43,334 bases of DNA from CAZNVG01 sp964576475 (GTDB lineage: Bacteria > Patescibacteriota > Saccharimonadia > Saccharimonadales > CAZNVG01), in contig CAZNVG010000006.1 of NCBI GenBank assembly GCA_964576475.1, positions 1 through 43,334 of the forward strand. The letters run 5' to 3'. The translations under genes were made by a program, and so were the position numbers. Shown piece after piece: positions 23,581 through 31,644 of this stretch; within the stretch, counting starts at the first letter, position 1, and each line of letters opens with the position of its first letter. The notes under the pieces are model-generated. The model made no database searches, was not told the origin of the DNA, and worked only from the letters and a program-made list of their open reading frames with translations.

Positions 23581-24812
23581 GCGACGTGGAGTTTAGCGCA
23601 GAGTTCTTTACGCGTAATCGACAGCAGTTAATGAAGTCGGCCGCGGCTAATGTAGTTGTATTGAGTGCTTATGGCAATATGCAGCGGAGCGGAGATACAC
23701 AGTACCCGTTTAGACAAAACAGCAACTTTTGGTATGTAACGGGCTTAAATCAACCAGATGTTGTACTGGTGATGGATAAGAGCACAAACAGCGAATTTCT
23801 CATTCAGCCACCCCGCTCTGACTACGAAGAAATCTTCATAACAGACACTGATGCAGAAACCGCTGCTAAGGTGAGTGGCGTCAGTACGGTACTGCCGTCA
23901 GCGGAAGGATGGAAACGTCTGGAAACGCTCGTAGCGAAACAGAAATCAATTGGTATTGCGTATCCGCCCGACTCGTTTTTGGAAGTGTACAGCCTCTACA
24001 CAAACCCAGCCCAGCTGCGGCTCAAGAAACGACTCATGGCTATGGGTGCAACTGAATTTATCGATGTGCGACAACAGCTCGCAGCACAACGACAAGTCAA
24101 GCAGGCACCGGAGCTTTCAGCTATTCGCAAAGCTGTTAGCATTACGACGGATACGCTCAACGATATATATGTAAATCTTGGCACATTCAGCAATGAGCGT
24201 GACATAGACACAGCATTGTACGCTGGATATCGTTCTAGAGGTGCCGATGGCCACAGCTTTGACCCGATAGTAGCTAGTGGGAAGAATGCTTGCGTTTTGC
24301 ACTATATGAACAACAACGAACCACTTGGAAGCGGCGAGTTTGTGCTAGTGGATACAGGAGCAGAAGTGCAAAATTATGCCGCTGACATTACGCGGACGTT
24401 GCCGGTTGGCGAGGTAAGCAAGCGACACAAGGAAGTCTATGCAGCTGTATATGAAGCGCAGCAAATAGGAATAGCTGCCATGAAACCAGGCACTCTGTTC
24501 AAAGATATAGACAATTTGGTAAATGAATTTTTGACCGAGAAGCTCGCAGAGTTAAAGCTGAAACCACTAGGAGATAATGATTTGCTACGCAGCTACTATC
24601 CTCATACGTGGCATTTCATGGGCTTGGATGTGCATGATGTCGGAGATTATCAACGAAAACTTGAAACTGGCATGGTTTTGACAGTAGAGCCGGGTATCTA
24701 CATCAAGGCAGAAGGAATTGGCGTGCGTATTGAAGATGATGTATTGATTACCGATAACGGCTATGAGCTACTCTCAAGCGGTTTTGACGCGTCTTTGGAG
24801 CGTTTGTTCTAG
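23577..24812 (+). CDS. pepP: Xaa-Pro aminopeptidase (M24B)
   Basis: A 411-residue metallo-aminopeptidase removing N-terminal residues before proline. It has the N-terminal AMP_N domain (FRQNSNFWYVTGLNQPD) and a pita-bread catalytic domain. Dinuclear metal ligands are visible as Asp in LVDTGAEVQ, Asp in AADITRT, His in HFMGLDVHD, Glu in LTVEPGIY and Glu in VRIEDDVL. The proposed start is TTG, sharing TTGA with the ndh stop (translational coupling); an in-frame GTG three codons on is the alternative. Confidence 0.93.
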   Translation: MSDVEFSAEFFTRNRQQLMKSAAANVVVLSAYGNMQRSGDTQYPFRQNSNFWYVTGLNQPDVVLVMDKSTNSEFLIQPPRSDYEEIFITDTDAETAAKVSGVSTVLPSAEGWKRLETLVAKQKSIGIAYPPDSFLEVYSLYTNPAQLRLKKRLMAMGATEFIDVRQQLAAQRQVKQAPELSAIRKAVSITTDTLNDIYVNLGTFSNERDIDTALYAGYRSRGADGHSFDPIVASGKNACVLHYMNNNEPLGSGEFVLVDTGAEVQNYAADITRTLPVGEVSKRHKEVYAAVYEAQQIGIAAMKPGTLFKDIDNLVNEFLTEKLAELKLKPLGDNDLLRSYYPHTWHFMGLDVHDVGDYQRKLETGMVLTVEPGIYIKAEGIGVRIEDDVLITDNGYELLSSGFDASLERLF

Positions 24813-24831
24813 AGAAATCATCCGTCTAATC

Positions 24832-24840
24832 TGATATAAT
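24832..24840 (+). promoter_or_regulatory. Extended -10 of the holin-like gene
   Basis: TGA-TATAAT, a perfect extended -10, ends 7 nt before GTG 24848; no Shine-Dalgarno. Confidence 0.65.
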
Positions 24841-24847
24841 CAATCTC

Positions 24848-25225
24848 GTGAAATCATCTTCGTTACGTTTTGTATTTCGTTGGGCGGCAAGTAGCTTAGG
24901 ACTCTGGGTCGCTAGTCGTTTGCTCGACGGGTTAGTAATTGATCAAAAGTTCAAGACCATTGTGTGGGTCGGATTTCTGATCTCTCTTATTAACGCGCTA
25001 CTAAAGCCCCTCATCGTCATTCTGTCGCTACCAGCTCTAGTATTCACACTTGGCGTATTTATGCTCGTCATAAACGGTTTCATGCTGGTTATAGTCGATA
25101 AGATCTCACACCGACTTACTATTGATACGTTTGGTACTGCTGTACTTGGCGGTATTATCATCGGCTTGGTAAACTATTTAGTAACAACTATATTTGATCA
25201 GTCTAAAGCAGAAGGAAAAGCATGA
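24848..25225 (+). CDS. Phage holin family 4-like membrane protein
   Basis: A 125-residue protein with about four membrane segments and the pattern of the PF04020 (mycobacterial phage holin superfamily IV) family: WAASSLGLWVASRLLDGL, LINALLKPLIVILSLP, GGIIIGLVNYLV. These proteins are widespread in bacteria and mostly not phage-borne; function is unknown. The GTG start follows the extended -10 directly. Its stop overlaps secG as ATGA, so the two are co-translated. Confidence 0.8.
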   Translation: MKSSSLRFVFRWAASSLGLWVASRLLDGLVIDQKFKTIVWVGFLISLINALLKPLIVILSLPALVFTLGVFMLVINGFMLVIVDKISHRLTIDTFGTAVLGGIIIGLVNYLVTTIFDQSKAEGKA

Positions 25226-25446
25226 GTTCAGAAAGTTTCACTTATATCACTATTGGCTCTGCCATAGTACTTATTATTTTGGTGCTCGTGCAGACCAGAG
25301 GCGCAAGCCTTGGAGCTGGTTTTGGATCTAGCGGGGAAATTCACACCACCCGTCGCGGTATAGACAAATCACTACACCAAATCACCATAGTAGCTGCAGT
25401 GGTGTTTATTCTGTCGATAATTTTAGGCATTCTATCGGGCAAATAA
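25222..25446 (+). CDS. secG: Protein translocase subunit SecG
   Basis: A 74-residue two-helix membrane protein completing the SecYEG channel. Helix 1 (about 9-24), the conserved loop LVQTRGASLGAGFG and SSGEIHTTRRGIDK, then helix 2 (about 53-71) match SecG in order and size. It is coupled to the preceding gene by ATGA; 32 nt separate it from the peptide-binding protein gene. Confidence 0.9.
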   Translation: MSSESFTYITIGSAIVLIILVLVQTRGASLGAGFGSSGEIHTTRRGIDKSLHQITIVAAVVFILSIILGILSGK

Positions 25447-25478
25447 GCTAACAATCACTAGGGTGGAACCACAAAACA

Positions 25479-27257
25479 ATGGCAAAAAAATCAACTAGCC
25501 TCGTACTCGGTAGAAAGAAAATATCTATTCGACGACGTCGTGCTGTACAAGCTGGCGAACAGGCAAGTGCGCATATCGATAAGTTGATTATTCGTCGATG
25601 GACGAGTGTTAACGCTGTTAAGCGGCATGTGACCGTCTGGTTGCTTGTACTGCTTGCTATTTCGACTGGTCTATTCGTCCAAAACCGACAGTTGGCTGGC
25701 TACTACAGAGAGCCAAGCTATGCGGCGGGCGGTAGTTACACCGAGGGTATTGTTGGCGGTCTGACAAACATGAACCCTATATTTGCAACTGGTCCCGTTG
25801 ATAGTTCAGCTTCACGGCTGCTCTTTAGCGGCTTACTGAAATACGATCTGAATAATCGATTGGTCGGTGATCTTGCTGAGTCCATTACGCCCGATGACCG
25901 CGGCGTTACATACACGGTAAAGCTACGCCCAGGGCTGACGTGGCACGACGGAAAGCCCGTCACATCGAGAGACGTGTTATTCACATTTCAGACTATCCAG
26001 CACCCCGACACTCGTTCTCCGCTAAACGGCAGCTGGCAGCTCATTAAGATCGACGCACCAGATGAGAGTACCATCATATTCACCCTACCAGTGGCGCTCA
26101 CTTCCTTTCCACAGTCACTCACGACCGGCATAATTCCTCAGCATATACTTGCGAGTGTGCCGCCTTCTCAACTGCGCTCACATCCATTTAATACCAAAGA
26201 AGCTATAGGAACAGGACCATTCAAACTTACGAACGTCGTGACATTGTCACTGGATAGTAAGGAGATAAACTTTGAGCCATTTGATGACTACTGGAATGGT
26301 ACACCCAAACTGGACAGAGTTAGCTTCCGCACCTATGCAGACCAAGATGCCTTAAGCGAGGGCTTCCGGCTCGGTGATGTACAGGCGATTGGTGGTGTCA
26401 GTGATTCAGACAAGCTTACTTTAGGTAGAGCGGCAGTAAAGCAGTACAACTTGCCGCAGGCGAATGGTGTATTTGCGTTCTTCCGAAGCAGTACGCAACC
26501 GCTGGACGATCATCGACTTCGTGAAGCACTGGTAATGAGCGTCGACACGAACTCAATCCTACAAGACACCCTGAAGAACTCTAGGCTACCTCTCAACGGG
26601 CCACTACTACGTTCACAGCTTCCGTATGGACCTGATCTACAACAGCTTGATACTAACCCTGATCGGGCAGCAGCTCTATTGGACGAAGCAGGATGGACGA
26701 AGCAGGTAGACGGAACGCGCACGAAGGATGGAAAGCCGTTGGAGCTGACGCTCGTCACGCAAAACACACCAGAATACAGTCTAGTGGCGAGCGCACTGCA
26801 AAAACAGTGGCTTGCGCAAGGCATTAAGTTGAAGGTCGAGCTTGTCAGTGAGCAGGAACTGCAACAGAACCACATCGTGCCTCATAACTACGACATTTTG
26901 CTCTACGGTATTAGCCTTGGATCAGACCCGGACGTGTACGCTTACTGGCACTCACGTGAAGCAGGGCTTGGCGGATTCAACTTGTCTGAGTATCGTTCGC
27001 CAGCTGCAGATGCGAGCCTAGAAGCAGGCCGTACCAGAAGTGACGCGACATTGCGTTCGATCAAGTACAAAGGCTTTTTGCAGGCATGGCGCGCAGACAT
27101 ACCGGCGTTGGCGCTCTATCAGCCTAGTTTTGAATACATCCAGTCGGCAGATGTGAACGGATTTGTACCACGTGTACTCGTGACGCCATCCGATCGCTTC
27201 GAGAACATTCAGAACTGGATGGTTGAGCAACGTATACGAGACAAACAATACCCGTAG
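25479..27257 (+). CDS. Membrane-anchored peptide-binding protein (SBP family 5)
   Basis: A 592-residue family 5 extracellular solute-binding protein (DppA/OppA type). A 48-residue, very basic cytoplasmic N-terminus precedes one membrane segment (50-67) in place of a lipobox. The binding domain follows with LLFSGLLKYD, the family pattern VTYTVKLRPGLTWHDGKPVT, and GTGPFKL. No permease or ATPase genes lie alongside, so either they are elsewhere or the protein binds peptides for another purpose. Confidence 0.87.
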   Translation: MAKKSTSLVLGRKKISIRRRRAVQAGEQASAHIDKLIIRRWTSVNAVKRHVTVWLLVLLAISTGLFVQNRQLAGYYREPSYAAGGSYTEGIVGGLTNMNPIFATGPVDSSASRLLFSGLLKYDLNNRLVGDLAESITPDDRGVTYTVKLRPGLTWHDGKPVTSRDVLFTFQTIQHPDTRSPLNGSWQLIKIDAPDESTIIFTLPVALTSFPQSLTTGIIPQHILASVPPSQLRSHPFNTKEAIGTGPFKLTNVVTLSLDSKEINFEPFDDYWNGTPKLDRVSFRTYADQDALSEGFRLGDVQAIGGVSDSDKLTLGRAAVKQYNLPQANGVFAFFRSSTQPLDDHRLREALVMSVDTNSILQDTLKNSRLPLNGPLLRSQLPYGPDLQQLDTNPDRAAALLDEAGWTKQVDGTRTKDGKPLELTLVTQNTPEYSLVASALQKQWLAQGIKLKVELVSEQELQQNHIVPHNYDILLYGISLGSDPDVYAYWHSREAGLGGFNLSEYRSPAADASLEAGRTRSDATLRSIKYKGFLQAWRADIPALALYQPSFEYIQSADVNGFVPRVLVTPSDRFENIQNWMVEQRIRDKQYP

Positions 27258-27289
27258 TACGCGCGTTGGGACAAAAGACGTGTTTGCGT

Positions 27290-27309
27290 AACAGATAGCC
27301 ATATCTGTT
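27290..27309. repeat. Perfect inverted repeat before the 27331 gene
   Basis: AACAGATA-GCCA-TATCTGTT, 8-bp arms and a 4-nt loop, followed by AAGTTTTAG. It may end transcription from the peptide-binding protein gene, or act as an operator since it covers the -35 position of the next promoter. Confidence 0.5.
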
Positions 27310-27318
27310 AAGTTTTAG

Positions 27319-27324
27319 TACAAT
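27319..27324 (+). promoter_or_regulatory. -10 element of the 27331 gene
   Basis: TACAAT ends 6 nt before ATG 27331; predicted leaderless. Confidence 0.5.
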
Positions 27325-27330
27325 AAGACA

Positions 27331-28260
27331 ATGTTTCACGAACAACAGCAAACTAGTCAGGAATCTCCAGAAAAGTGGGTGAAGGAGATAATGTATGACT
27401 TTGTTGATCGTGCCCGCGAAGGCAGACCATACTCAGCCGCTCAAAGTGATCATGTCGTCGAGCTGCTTGTGGATCTCAATGACCAGTACGCCAGCCATGT
27501 AGCGGGGGCAATGTGTTTGCAGCGGGCTACTGCTAAACGCATGCCTGTGCAAGAACGAAAAGTTTTATTCAATCGATCAGAGGAGATCTGGCAGCAGGCA
27601 GTTGATCAATGGTGGAACGGAGACGATCTTAGTAGCTCAACCCTCAAATCAGCGCTTGGTCTAGTCTGTATGGACAGTATGCGCTCGATAATTATAGATC
27701 GACGATTGCCGGAAATCGAAAGTAACCAAACACTCTATGAAAACATCGGCAAGATTGCAACGAGAACGGTTGATGCACATCAGGAATTCAATTTGGCAGG
27801 CAGAAACCGCGAGGCACAGTATGTTGCAGGTTTTGAGGCAGAGCTTGTGGTCATGATGCTGCATCAGCGCTTTATGATTGAGGACATGCAGTCCAACTCA
27901 ATGCTGGCTGTTCCAGCAACGTTGTTTCAGGATACCGGCCAGAAGAGTGCCGAGAACGTACCCAATAATTCATGGGATGTGACGATATATTCAAATGCAC
28001 GTAAAGGGCCACTGCGAATGGTTTACAAAGTGCAGGTCAAAACTCAGCGCACCATGCATAACATGTATGACTATGCACCACAGATTACCGTTGTTTCTGT
28101 TATGGACGATCTTAGTCTCGGCGAAAACGAGCGTTACGGCACGCCAAATGTGACGTCAATACTGCGCGATCTTGTATTAAGTTCGAATGCAACCGATAGA
28201 TTGGCTGTCGATGATGAGCTTGATGCGCGGCAGCGGCTATTGATCGACGTGCTTGATTAG
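27331..28260 (+). CDS. Unknown soluble protein, possible PD-(D/E)XK-like fold
   Basis: A 309-residue cytoplasmic protein I do not recognise. The first 160 residues are mostly helical. From 160 on, Glu169/Glu171 in GFEAELVV, Asp216 in SWDVTIY and Gln235-Val-Lys237 in YKVQVKTQ occur in the order and spacing of a PD-(D/E)XK nuclease core (Q for D/E is tolerated in some families). This is suggestive only. It has its own leaderless-type promoter and stands at the edge of an orphan-gene stretch. Confidence 0.7.
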   Translation: MFHEQQQTSQESPEKWVKEIMYDFVDRAREGRPYSAAQSDHVVELLVDLNDQYASHVAGAMCLQRATAKRMPVQERKVLFNRSEEIWQQAVDQWWNGDDLSSSTLKSALGLVCMDSMRSIIIDRRLPEIESNQTLYENIGKIATRTVDAHQEFNLAGRNREAQYVAGFEAELVVMMLHQRFMIEDMQSNSMLAVPATLFQDTGQKSAENVPNNSWDVTIYSNARKGPLRMVYKVQVKTQRTMHNMYDYAPQITVVSVMDDLSLGENERYGTPNVTSILRDLVLSSNATDRLAVDDELDARQRLLIDVLD

Positions 28261-28277
28261 CTGTTTTTGTAAGCAGA

Positions 28278-28299
28278 TACAATCATGACACAAAGGAGT
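28278..28299 (+). promoter_or_regulatory. -10 element and Shine-Dalgarno of the leader peptide
   Basis: TACAAT (28278-28283) and AAAGGAG (28293-28299), the latter 5 nt before ATG 28305. A TTGATT at 28253-28258 (19-nt spacer) is a weak -35 candidate. Confidence 0.55.
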
Positions 28300-28304
28300 A
28301 CTTT

Positions 28305-28340
28305 ATGTTAGTAAAAACTTTAAGTATTATGAGTTTATGA
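28305..28340 (+). CDS. 11-residue leader peptide coupled to the next gene
   Basis: ATG 28305 with an excellent Shine-Dalgarno opens a frame coding MLVKTLSIMSL and stopping at TGA 28338-28340. The stop overlaps the next gene's start as ATGA. The downstream gene has no Shine-Dalgarno of its own, so it probably depends on ribosomes finishing this peptide. No attenuator-type codon run is visible. Confidence 0.6.
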   Translation: MLVKTLSIMSL

Positions 28341-28816
28341 CAAACAGCAATAAAGATGAGCTAAAGAATGCAGCCGACCAGATCGTTGTGAAGGTGCTGA
28401 AACATTTTTATGATACACAAAATCTGGGGTCAAGTGCGATAAGTATGTCACTTGGAAGGACTAAGCGATTTAGTTTTACTTCAGTACATTACGATATGGG
28501 CTATGTCTGGTTTGTAATTTATGACTTGCTCGGCGCAGTTAAGCAGGGAGCGATAAAGAATCCTGAACTGATAGTGGTTTATCTTGATTCGCTAGCTAAA
28601 TACAAAAAAATTAACTTTGGTGAGCTTTTTAAACTATTTCAGAAAAGCTATAACGACACACAAGCTGTGGAAGTGTATCGCGAAACATATGCCTTAGGGA
28701 GTGATAGTAAAGAATTGCAAAATCTAAGCAAGGAAACCGAAGAAGCTATAAACTTCATTGGAGCTAAAATTGAAGAGAGAAGTATTATAGCTAAAATTCT
28801 TAACAACAAATTTTAG
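28337..28816 (+). CDS. Orphan AT-rich protein of unknown function
   Basis: A 159-residue soluble protein, mostly helical, with an aromatic patch (SVHYDMGYVWFVIYDLLG, about 55-72). No recognised domain. Codon use is clearly more AT-rich than in the housekeeping genes. Start ATG 28337 overlaps the leader peptide stop. It lies in the orphan stretch downstream of the tRNA-Leu 3' end. Confidence 0.65.
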   Translation: MTNSNKDELKNAADQIVVKVLKHFYDTQNLGSSAISMSLGRTKRFSFTSVHYDMGYVWFVIYDLLGAVKQGAIKNPELIVVYLDSLAKYKKINFGELFKLFQKSYNDTQAVEVYRETYALGSDSKELQNLSKETEEAINFIGAKIEERSIIAKILNNKF

Positions 28817-28844
28817 GACTAAAAAATACTTAATATGAAGTCCC

Positions 28845-28865
28845 GCAGCCTTAGAGCCCGGCTGC
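28845..28865 (+). terminator. Weak hairpin after the 28337 gene
   Basis: GCAGCC and GGCTGC pair across a 9-nt loop; the following TATTAATATA is AT-rich but not a T-run, so termination is uncertain. Confidence 0.3.
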
Positions 28866-28973
28866 TATTAATATATTGCATAATTTTAAACTAGCTATTG
28901 TATATATTATGAGACTCAAGAGCGACAATAATGACCATGATGCTACAATTTATTTCTTATTACCTGCAGGACC

Positions 28974-29438
28974 CTAGTCTTTAGTAGCTAAAACTTCTAA
29001 AATCTTGTTAGATATCTTGATTATTGTCTTTACACCAGCCATGAAACCATGTTTTTCAATATACTCAAGTACTGATTTTTCACCACTGGTTGCAGATAGA
29101 AGGGCATTTATGCCCCCTATTGACGGTCTTATAAAATGATACTCTGTTAATTCACGCGAATCTATATTCCAGTACTTAGCAACTTCCCTCAAAGTTACGC
29201 CATCTGCAGTTTTCAGAGTGTTCCTAGAAAGTCTTAAATATAGACCTAGAATTAGCTGTGACGCGTCCTCCGTTAATTGAGTTAATTTTTCAGATTCATG
29301 ATGTTTGTTTGCATTTATAAAGCCTCTGTCAATTTTTTCCGCAGTTTTTCCTATATCAGTTATCTTCATTGCGGCAACATGAAGGATTAATGGCTTTGTA
29401 TACTCATCTTTTAGAGTCTGCAGATCACTATTATCCAT
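28974..29438 (-). CDS. Orphan AT-rich protein of unknown function
   Basis: A 154-residue helical soluble protein without a recognised domain; residues 70-105 (VTLREVAKYWNIDSRELTEY) could be a degenerate helix-turn-helix, but the case is thin. The ATG at 29438 is chosen over GTG 29444 because an extended -10 (TGC-TACAAT) ends 6 nt before it and abuts the GTG. Base composition is AT-rich like its neighbours. Confidence 0.6.
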   Translation of the reverse strand: MDNSDLQTLKDEYTKPLILHVAAMKITDIGKTAEKIDRGFINANKHHESEKLTQLTEDASQLILGLYLRLSRNTLKTADGVTLREVAKYWNIDSRELTEYHFIRPSIGGINALLSATSGEKSVLEYIEKHGFMAGVKTIIKISNKILEVLATKD

Positions 29439-29444
29439 GTGCAC

Positions 29445-29450
29445 ATTGTA
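29445..29450 (-). promoter_or_regulatory. Extended -10 of the 29438 gene
   Basis: Minus strand TGC-TACAAT ends 6 nt before ATG 29438; predicted leaderless. Confidence 0.55.
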
Positions 29451-29634
29451 GCATCCATACTGGAAAACAAATCTAGATATCTTGATCCCAGAAGAGCTAT
29501 TCTGGTGTTTATAGAAACTCTTTTTAGAGCCAGAGTCTGTGTCGTCTGATTCCGTGAAATGGATGTACAGTGTAAATGATCAAATGGAGTGATCGGATGA
29601 GATGTTATATGCCTACGGCAATTGTATGTGCATG

Positions 29635-30057
29635 CTAGTCCATTTGACGTAGCTGCTCTAATTGCTGTTTCATAAGTAGAAGCTGCTTTTCTTCCCAGCC
29701 AGCACTTGTAATGTTTGCCGAATGAGCAATCTGCAATGAAATAATAATGCCAAAAGCAGTGATGAATATAGCAGCGACCGTAAGGTATATTGACAATTTG
29801 TTGTTACGATTGGTTGACTTGGCGTTGACTCGGGTTATCTCTTTGAGCTTTTTTGTGCTTTTGGTAAGGTTTTCTATATTTCGTCTAAGTAGCTCGGCCT
29901 GTCCTATAGGAATCTTTACAAAGGCCTCGTTTCTTAGAGAGTCAGGACCTGAGATCATATTCATTGTGGCCTGATAATTATCTATAGCTCGCCTTAAATC
30001 ATCAGTTAGCCCAGATGGAAATTTTCGAAGTCTTTCAGGGTGAAGTGGTTCGTCCAT
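29635..30057 (-). CDS. Orphan single-pass membrane protein
   Basis: A 140-residue protein: helical cytoplasmic part (1-85) with a likely coiled coil at 55-80, one membrane segment (88-110), and a short Gln/Leu-rich amphipathic tail (120-140). No known family recognised. It begins 33 nt downstream of the tRNA-Leu 3' end on the same strand, so it may be read from the tRNA transcript or from a weak AT-rich promoter of its own. Confidence 0.6.
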   Translation of the reverse strand: MDEPLHPERLRKFPSGLTDDLRRAIDNYQATMNMISGPDSLRNEAFVKIPIGQAELLRRNIENLTKSTKKLKEITRVNAKSTNRNNKLSIYLTVAAIFITAFGIIISLQIAHSANITSAGWEEKQLLLMKQQLEQLRQMD

Positions 30058-30089
30058 AAGTAATTAAGTATTTACAGCCATAAAAGTCT

Positions 30090-30177
30090 TGGTGCGCGAG
30101 AGAGGACTTGAACCTCCACGAGCGTAATGCTCACTAGCTCCTGAAGCTAGCGCGTCTACCAATTCCGCCACTCGCGC
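30090..30177 (-). tRNA. tRNA-Leu(CAG)
   Basis: A class II tRNA with the 7-bp acceptor GCGCGAG/CTCGCGC, anticodon stem CTAGC/GCTAG around loop TTCAGGA (anticodon CAG, reads CUG), a long variable arm, TTCAAGT in the T arm, discriminator A and an encoded CCA (30090-30092). Confidence 0.95.
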
Positions 30178-30242
30178 ATGTTAACCAATCAATTCTATCC
30201 GAACAGGGGCAGAAACACAATTTCTGTGAGAGACTTATATAC

Positions 30243-30854
30243 ATGACCAAACGCCAAAAGAAAAAGCTGTTCACTCTCCTCATAGCTGCGCTTGCATTGC
30301 TACTGTCAACGCAGGTAGGTTCTGATCAATCTATCATCAAGAAAATTACGAACTACTCAAATGAGGAGTCATCGCAGGAAACGCAAGAGCCTCCTGTCTT
30401 GGTGGGTTACTACAAAGTCACGGAATTTGTCGATGGCGACACAATTGCCGTCAATATGGATGGCTCTATCGAAAAAGTTCGCTTCATAGGTGTCGATACT
30501 CCAGAGACACATAAACCAAACTCACCAGTACAGTGCTTTGGAGAAGCAGCAGCACAGTTCACCAAGGACTTGCTTGCAGCCAAAGCCGTGCGACTGGAAG
30601 CTGATCCAACAAACAGCAATCGAGATCGCTATAATAGATTGCTCCGTTATGTTTATCTGCCTGACGGAACACTCGTCAACGCCGAAATAATTAAGCAAGG
30701 CTACGGTTTTGCATACGTCAGCTTTCCGTTTACCAAGATGGAAGAGTTTAAGTCATTTGAGGCAGCCGCACGAGAAAACAATCTAGGTCTGTGGGCGGGC
30801 TGCGATATCAAGACTTTGAGTGGTGGTCGGGAGCAAACAAACGACGCTCAGTAA
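30243..30854 (+). CDS. Secreted or anchored thermonuclease-family nuclease
   Basis: A 203-residue staphylococcal-nuclease homologue. A basic N-terminus and hydrophobic stretch (9-24) form a signal anchor. The catalytic set is complete: Asp66 (VDGDT), Arg80, Asp85 and Glu88 (RFIGVDTPE), Arg132 (DRYNRLLRYV), corresponding to D21, R35, D40, E43 and R87 of micrococcal nuclease. It should degrade nucleic acid outside the cell, useful for nucleotide scavenging in a reduced genome (inference). Its 3' end overlaps the convergent glycosyltransferase by 47 nt. Confidence 0.92.
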   Translation: MTKRQKKKLFTLLIAALALLLSTQVGSDQSIIKKITNYSNEESSQETQEPPVLVGYYKVTEFVDGDTIAVNMDGSIEKVRFIGVDTPETHKPNSPVQCFGEAAAQFTKDLLAAKAVRLEADPTNSNRDRYNRLLRYVYLPDGTLVNAEIIKQGYGFAYVSFPFTKMEEFKSFEAAARENNLGLWAGCDIKTLSGGREQTNDAQ

Positions 30855-31617
30855 AGTCGATGCACTGCCGCGCCACGACTGGTACCCAGTGGAGAAGCCA
30901 CATTGGCACTACAATCAGCCACAGAACGCGTGCGCCTCGGATATGATGACTTGTCTGCATCTTTGGCCAACGTGATAAGTATTCCCAGGTTTTGCCTGCG
31001 CCCATGAATCCGGCTTTCATTTCCACGCCTGCTAATAACTTGCGCAAATAGGTTATGGGCTGTCCGATTTCGTGAATGTGATTGGCGAGGTCATGATCCT
31101 CGTGAATATTCTCCGTACAGACACGCTCGCGCACCTGCAGCCATAGTTCTCTGGGTAGAGCCATATTTGAGCCCCACAGTGTATGGAAGCCGCTCAGCAG
31201 CTTGTCGACACGGTAGAGAAGGAAATTAGTAAGATGTCGTGCAAAGGTTTGCGCGGGGACATTATAAAAATAACTGCTACCAGACACAGCACCCGTGTGA
31301 TGTTGGTAAAACTTAGTCAGTCGTTCGGTCCAATCAGGCTCAAGAATTGTGTCGGCGTCTATGCGACCAATAATGTCGCTCTTAACGGCATCAAAGCCGG
31401 TATTGCGCGCAAACACGATTCCTTGTCGGGACTCCTTAATAACTCGTACGAAACGATATGACTCAGCGATTTTTACTGTGTCGTCAGTTGAGTTGTTGTC
31501 GACAACTATGACTTCAGCGACAGGAACATTCTGGAGCGCAATGGCGTCCAAACAGCGAGCCAAACGCGAAGCTTCGTTGAAGCAAGGGATAACGATTGTG
31601 ATTGTTGGTTTTTTCAT
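30808..31617 (-). CDS. Glycosyltransferase family 2
   Basis: A 269-residue GT-A glycosyltransferase. ITIVIPCFNEASRL opens the fold, VIVVDNNSTDDT binds the nucleotide sugar, RIDADTILEPDW holds the DxD-type metal site, and HEDHDLANHI carries the ED acceptor motif. A hydrophobic C-terminal stretch may lie on the membrane. It probably builds a surface glycan or glycolipid; donor and acceptor are unknown. It diverges from the membrane glycosidase gene. Confidence 0.9.
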   Translation of the reverse strand: MKKPTITIVIPCFNEASRLARCLDAIALQNVPVAEVIVVDNNSTDDTVKIAESYRFVRVIKESRQGIVFARNTGFDAVKSDIIGRIDADTILEPDWTERLTKFYQHHTGAVSGSSYFYNVPAQTFARHLTNFLLYRVDKLLSGFHTLWGSNMALPRELWLQVRERVCTENIHEDHDLANHIHEIGQPITYLRKLLAGVEMKAGFMGAGKTWEYLSRWPKMQTSHHIRGARVLWLIVVPMWLLHWVPVVARQCIDFTERRLFAPDHHSKS

Positions 31618-31631
31618 GGATAATTAACTGC

Positions 31632-31639
31632 AGTATATC
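31632..31639. promoter_or_regulatory. Overlapping opposed -10 elements between glycosyltransferase and glycosidase genes
   Basis: AGTATATC reads TATACT on the minus strand (14 nt before ATG 31617) and TATATC on the plus strand (5 nt before ATG 31645); the two promoters would exclude each other. Confidence 0.4.
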
Positions 31640-31644
31640 CGCTT

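Noticed and set aside
24848..25225. Holin-like gene as evidence of a prophage
   Set aside because: The family is common in non-phage loci, and the gene is coupled to secG with no other phage genes.
30090..30177. tRNA-Leu(CAG) as a proven integration site
   Set aside because: No integrase and no duplicated tRNA end found between 27300 and 30090; kept only as a loose context remark.
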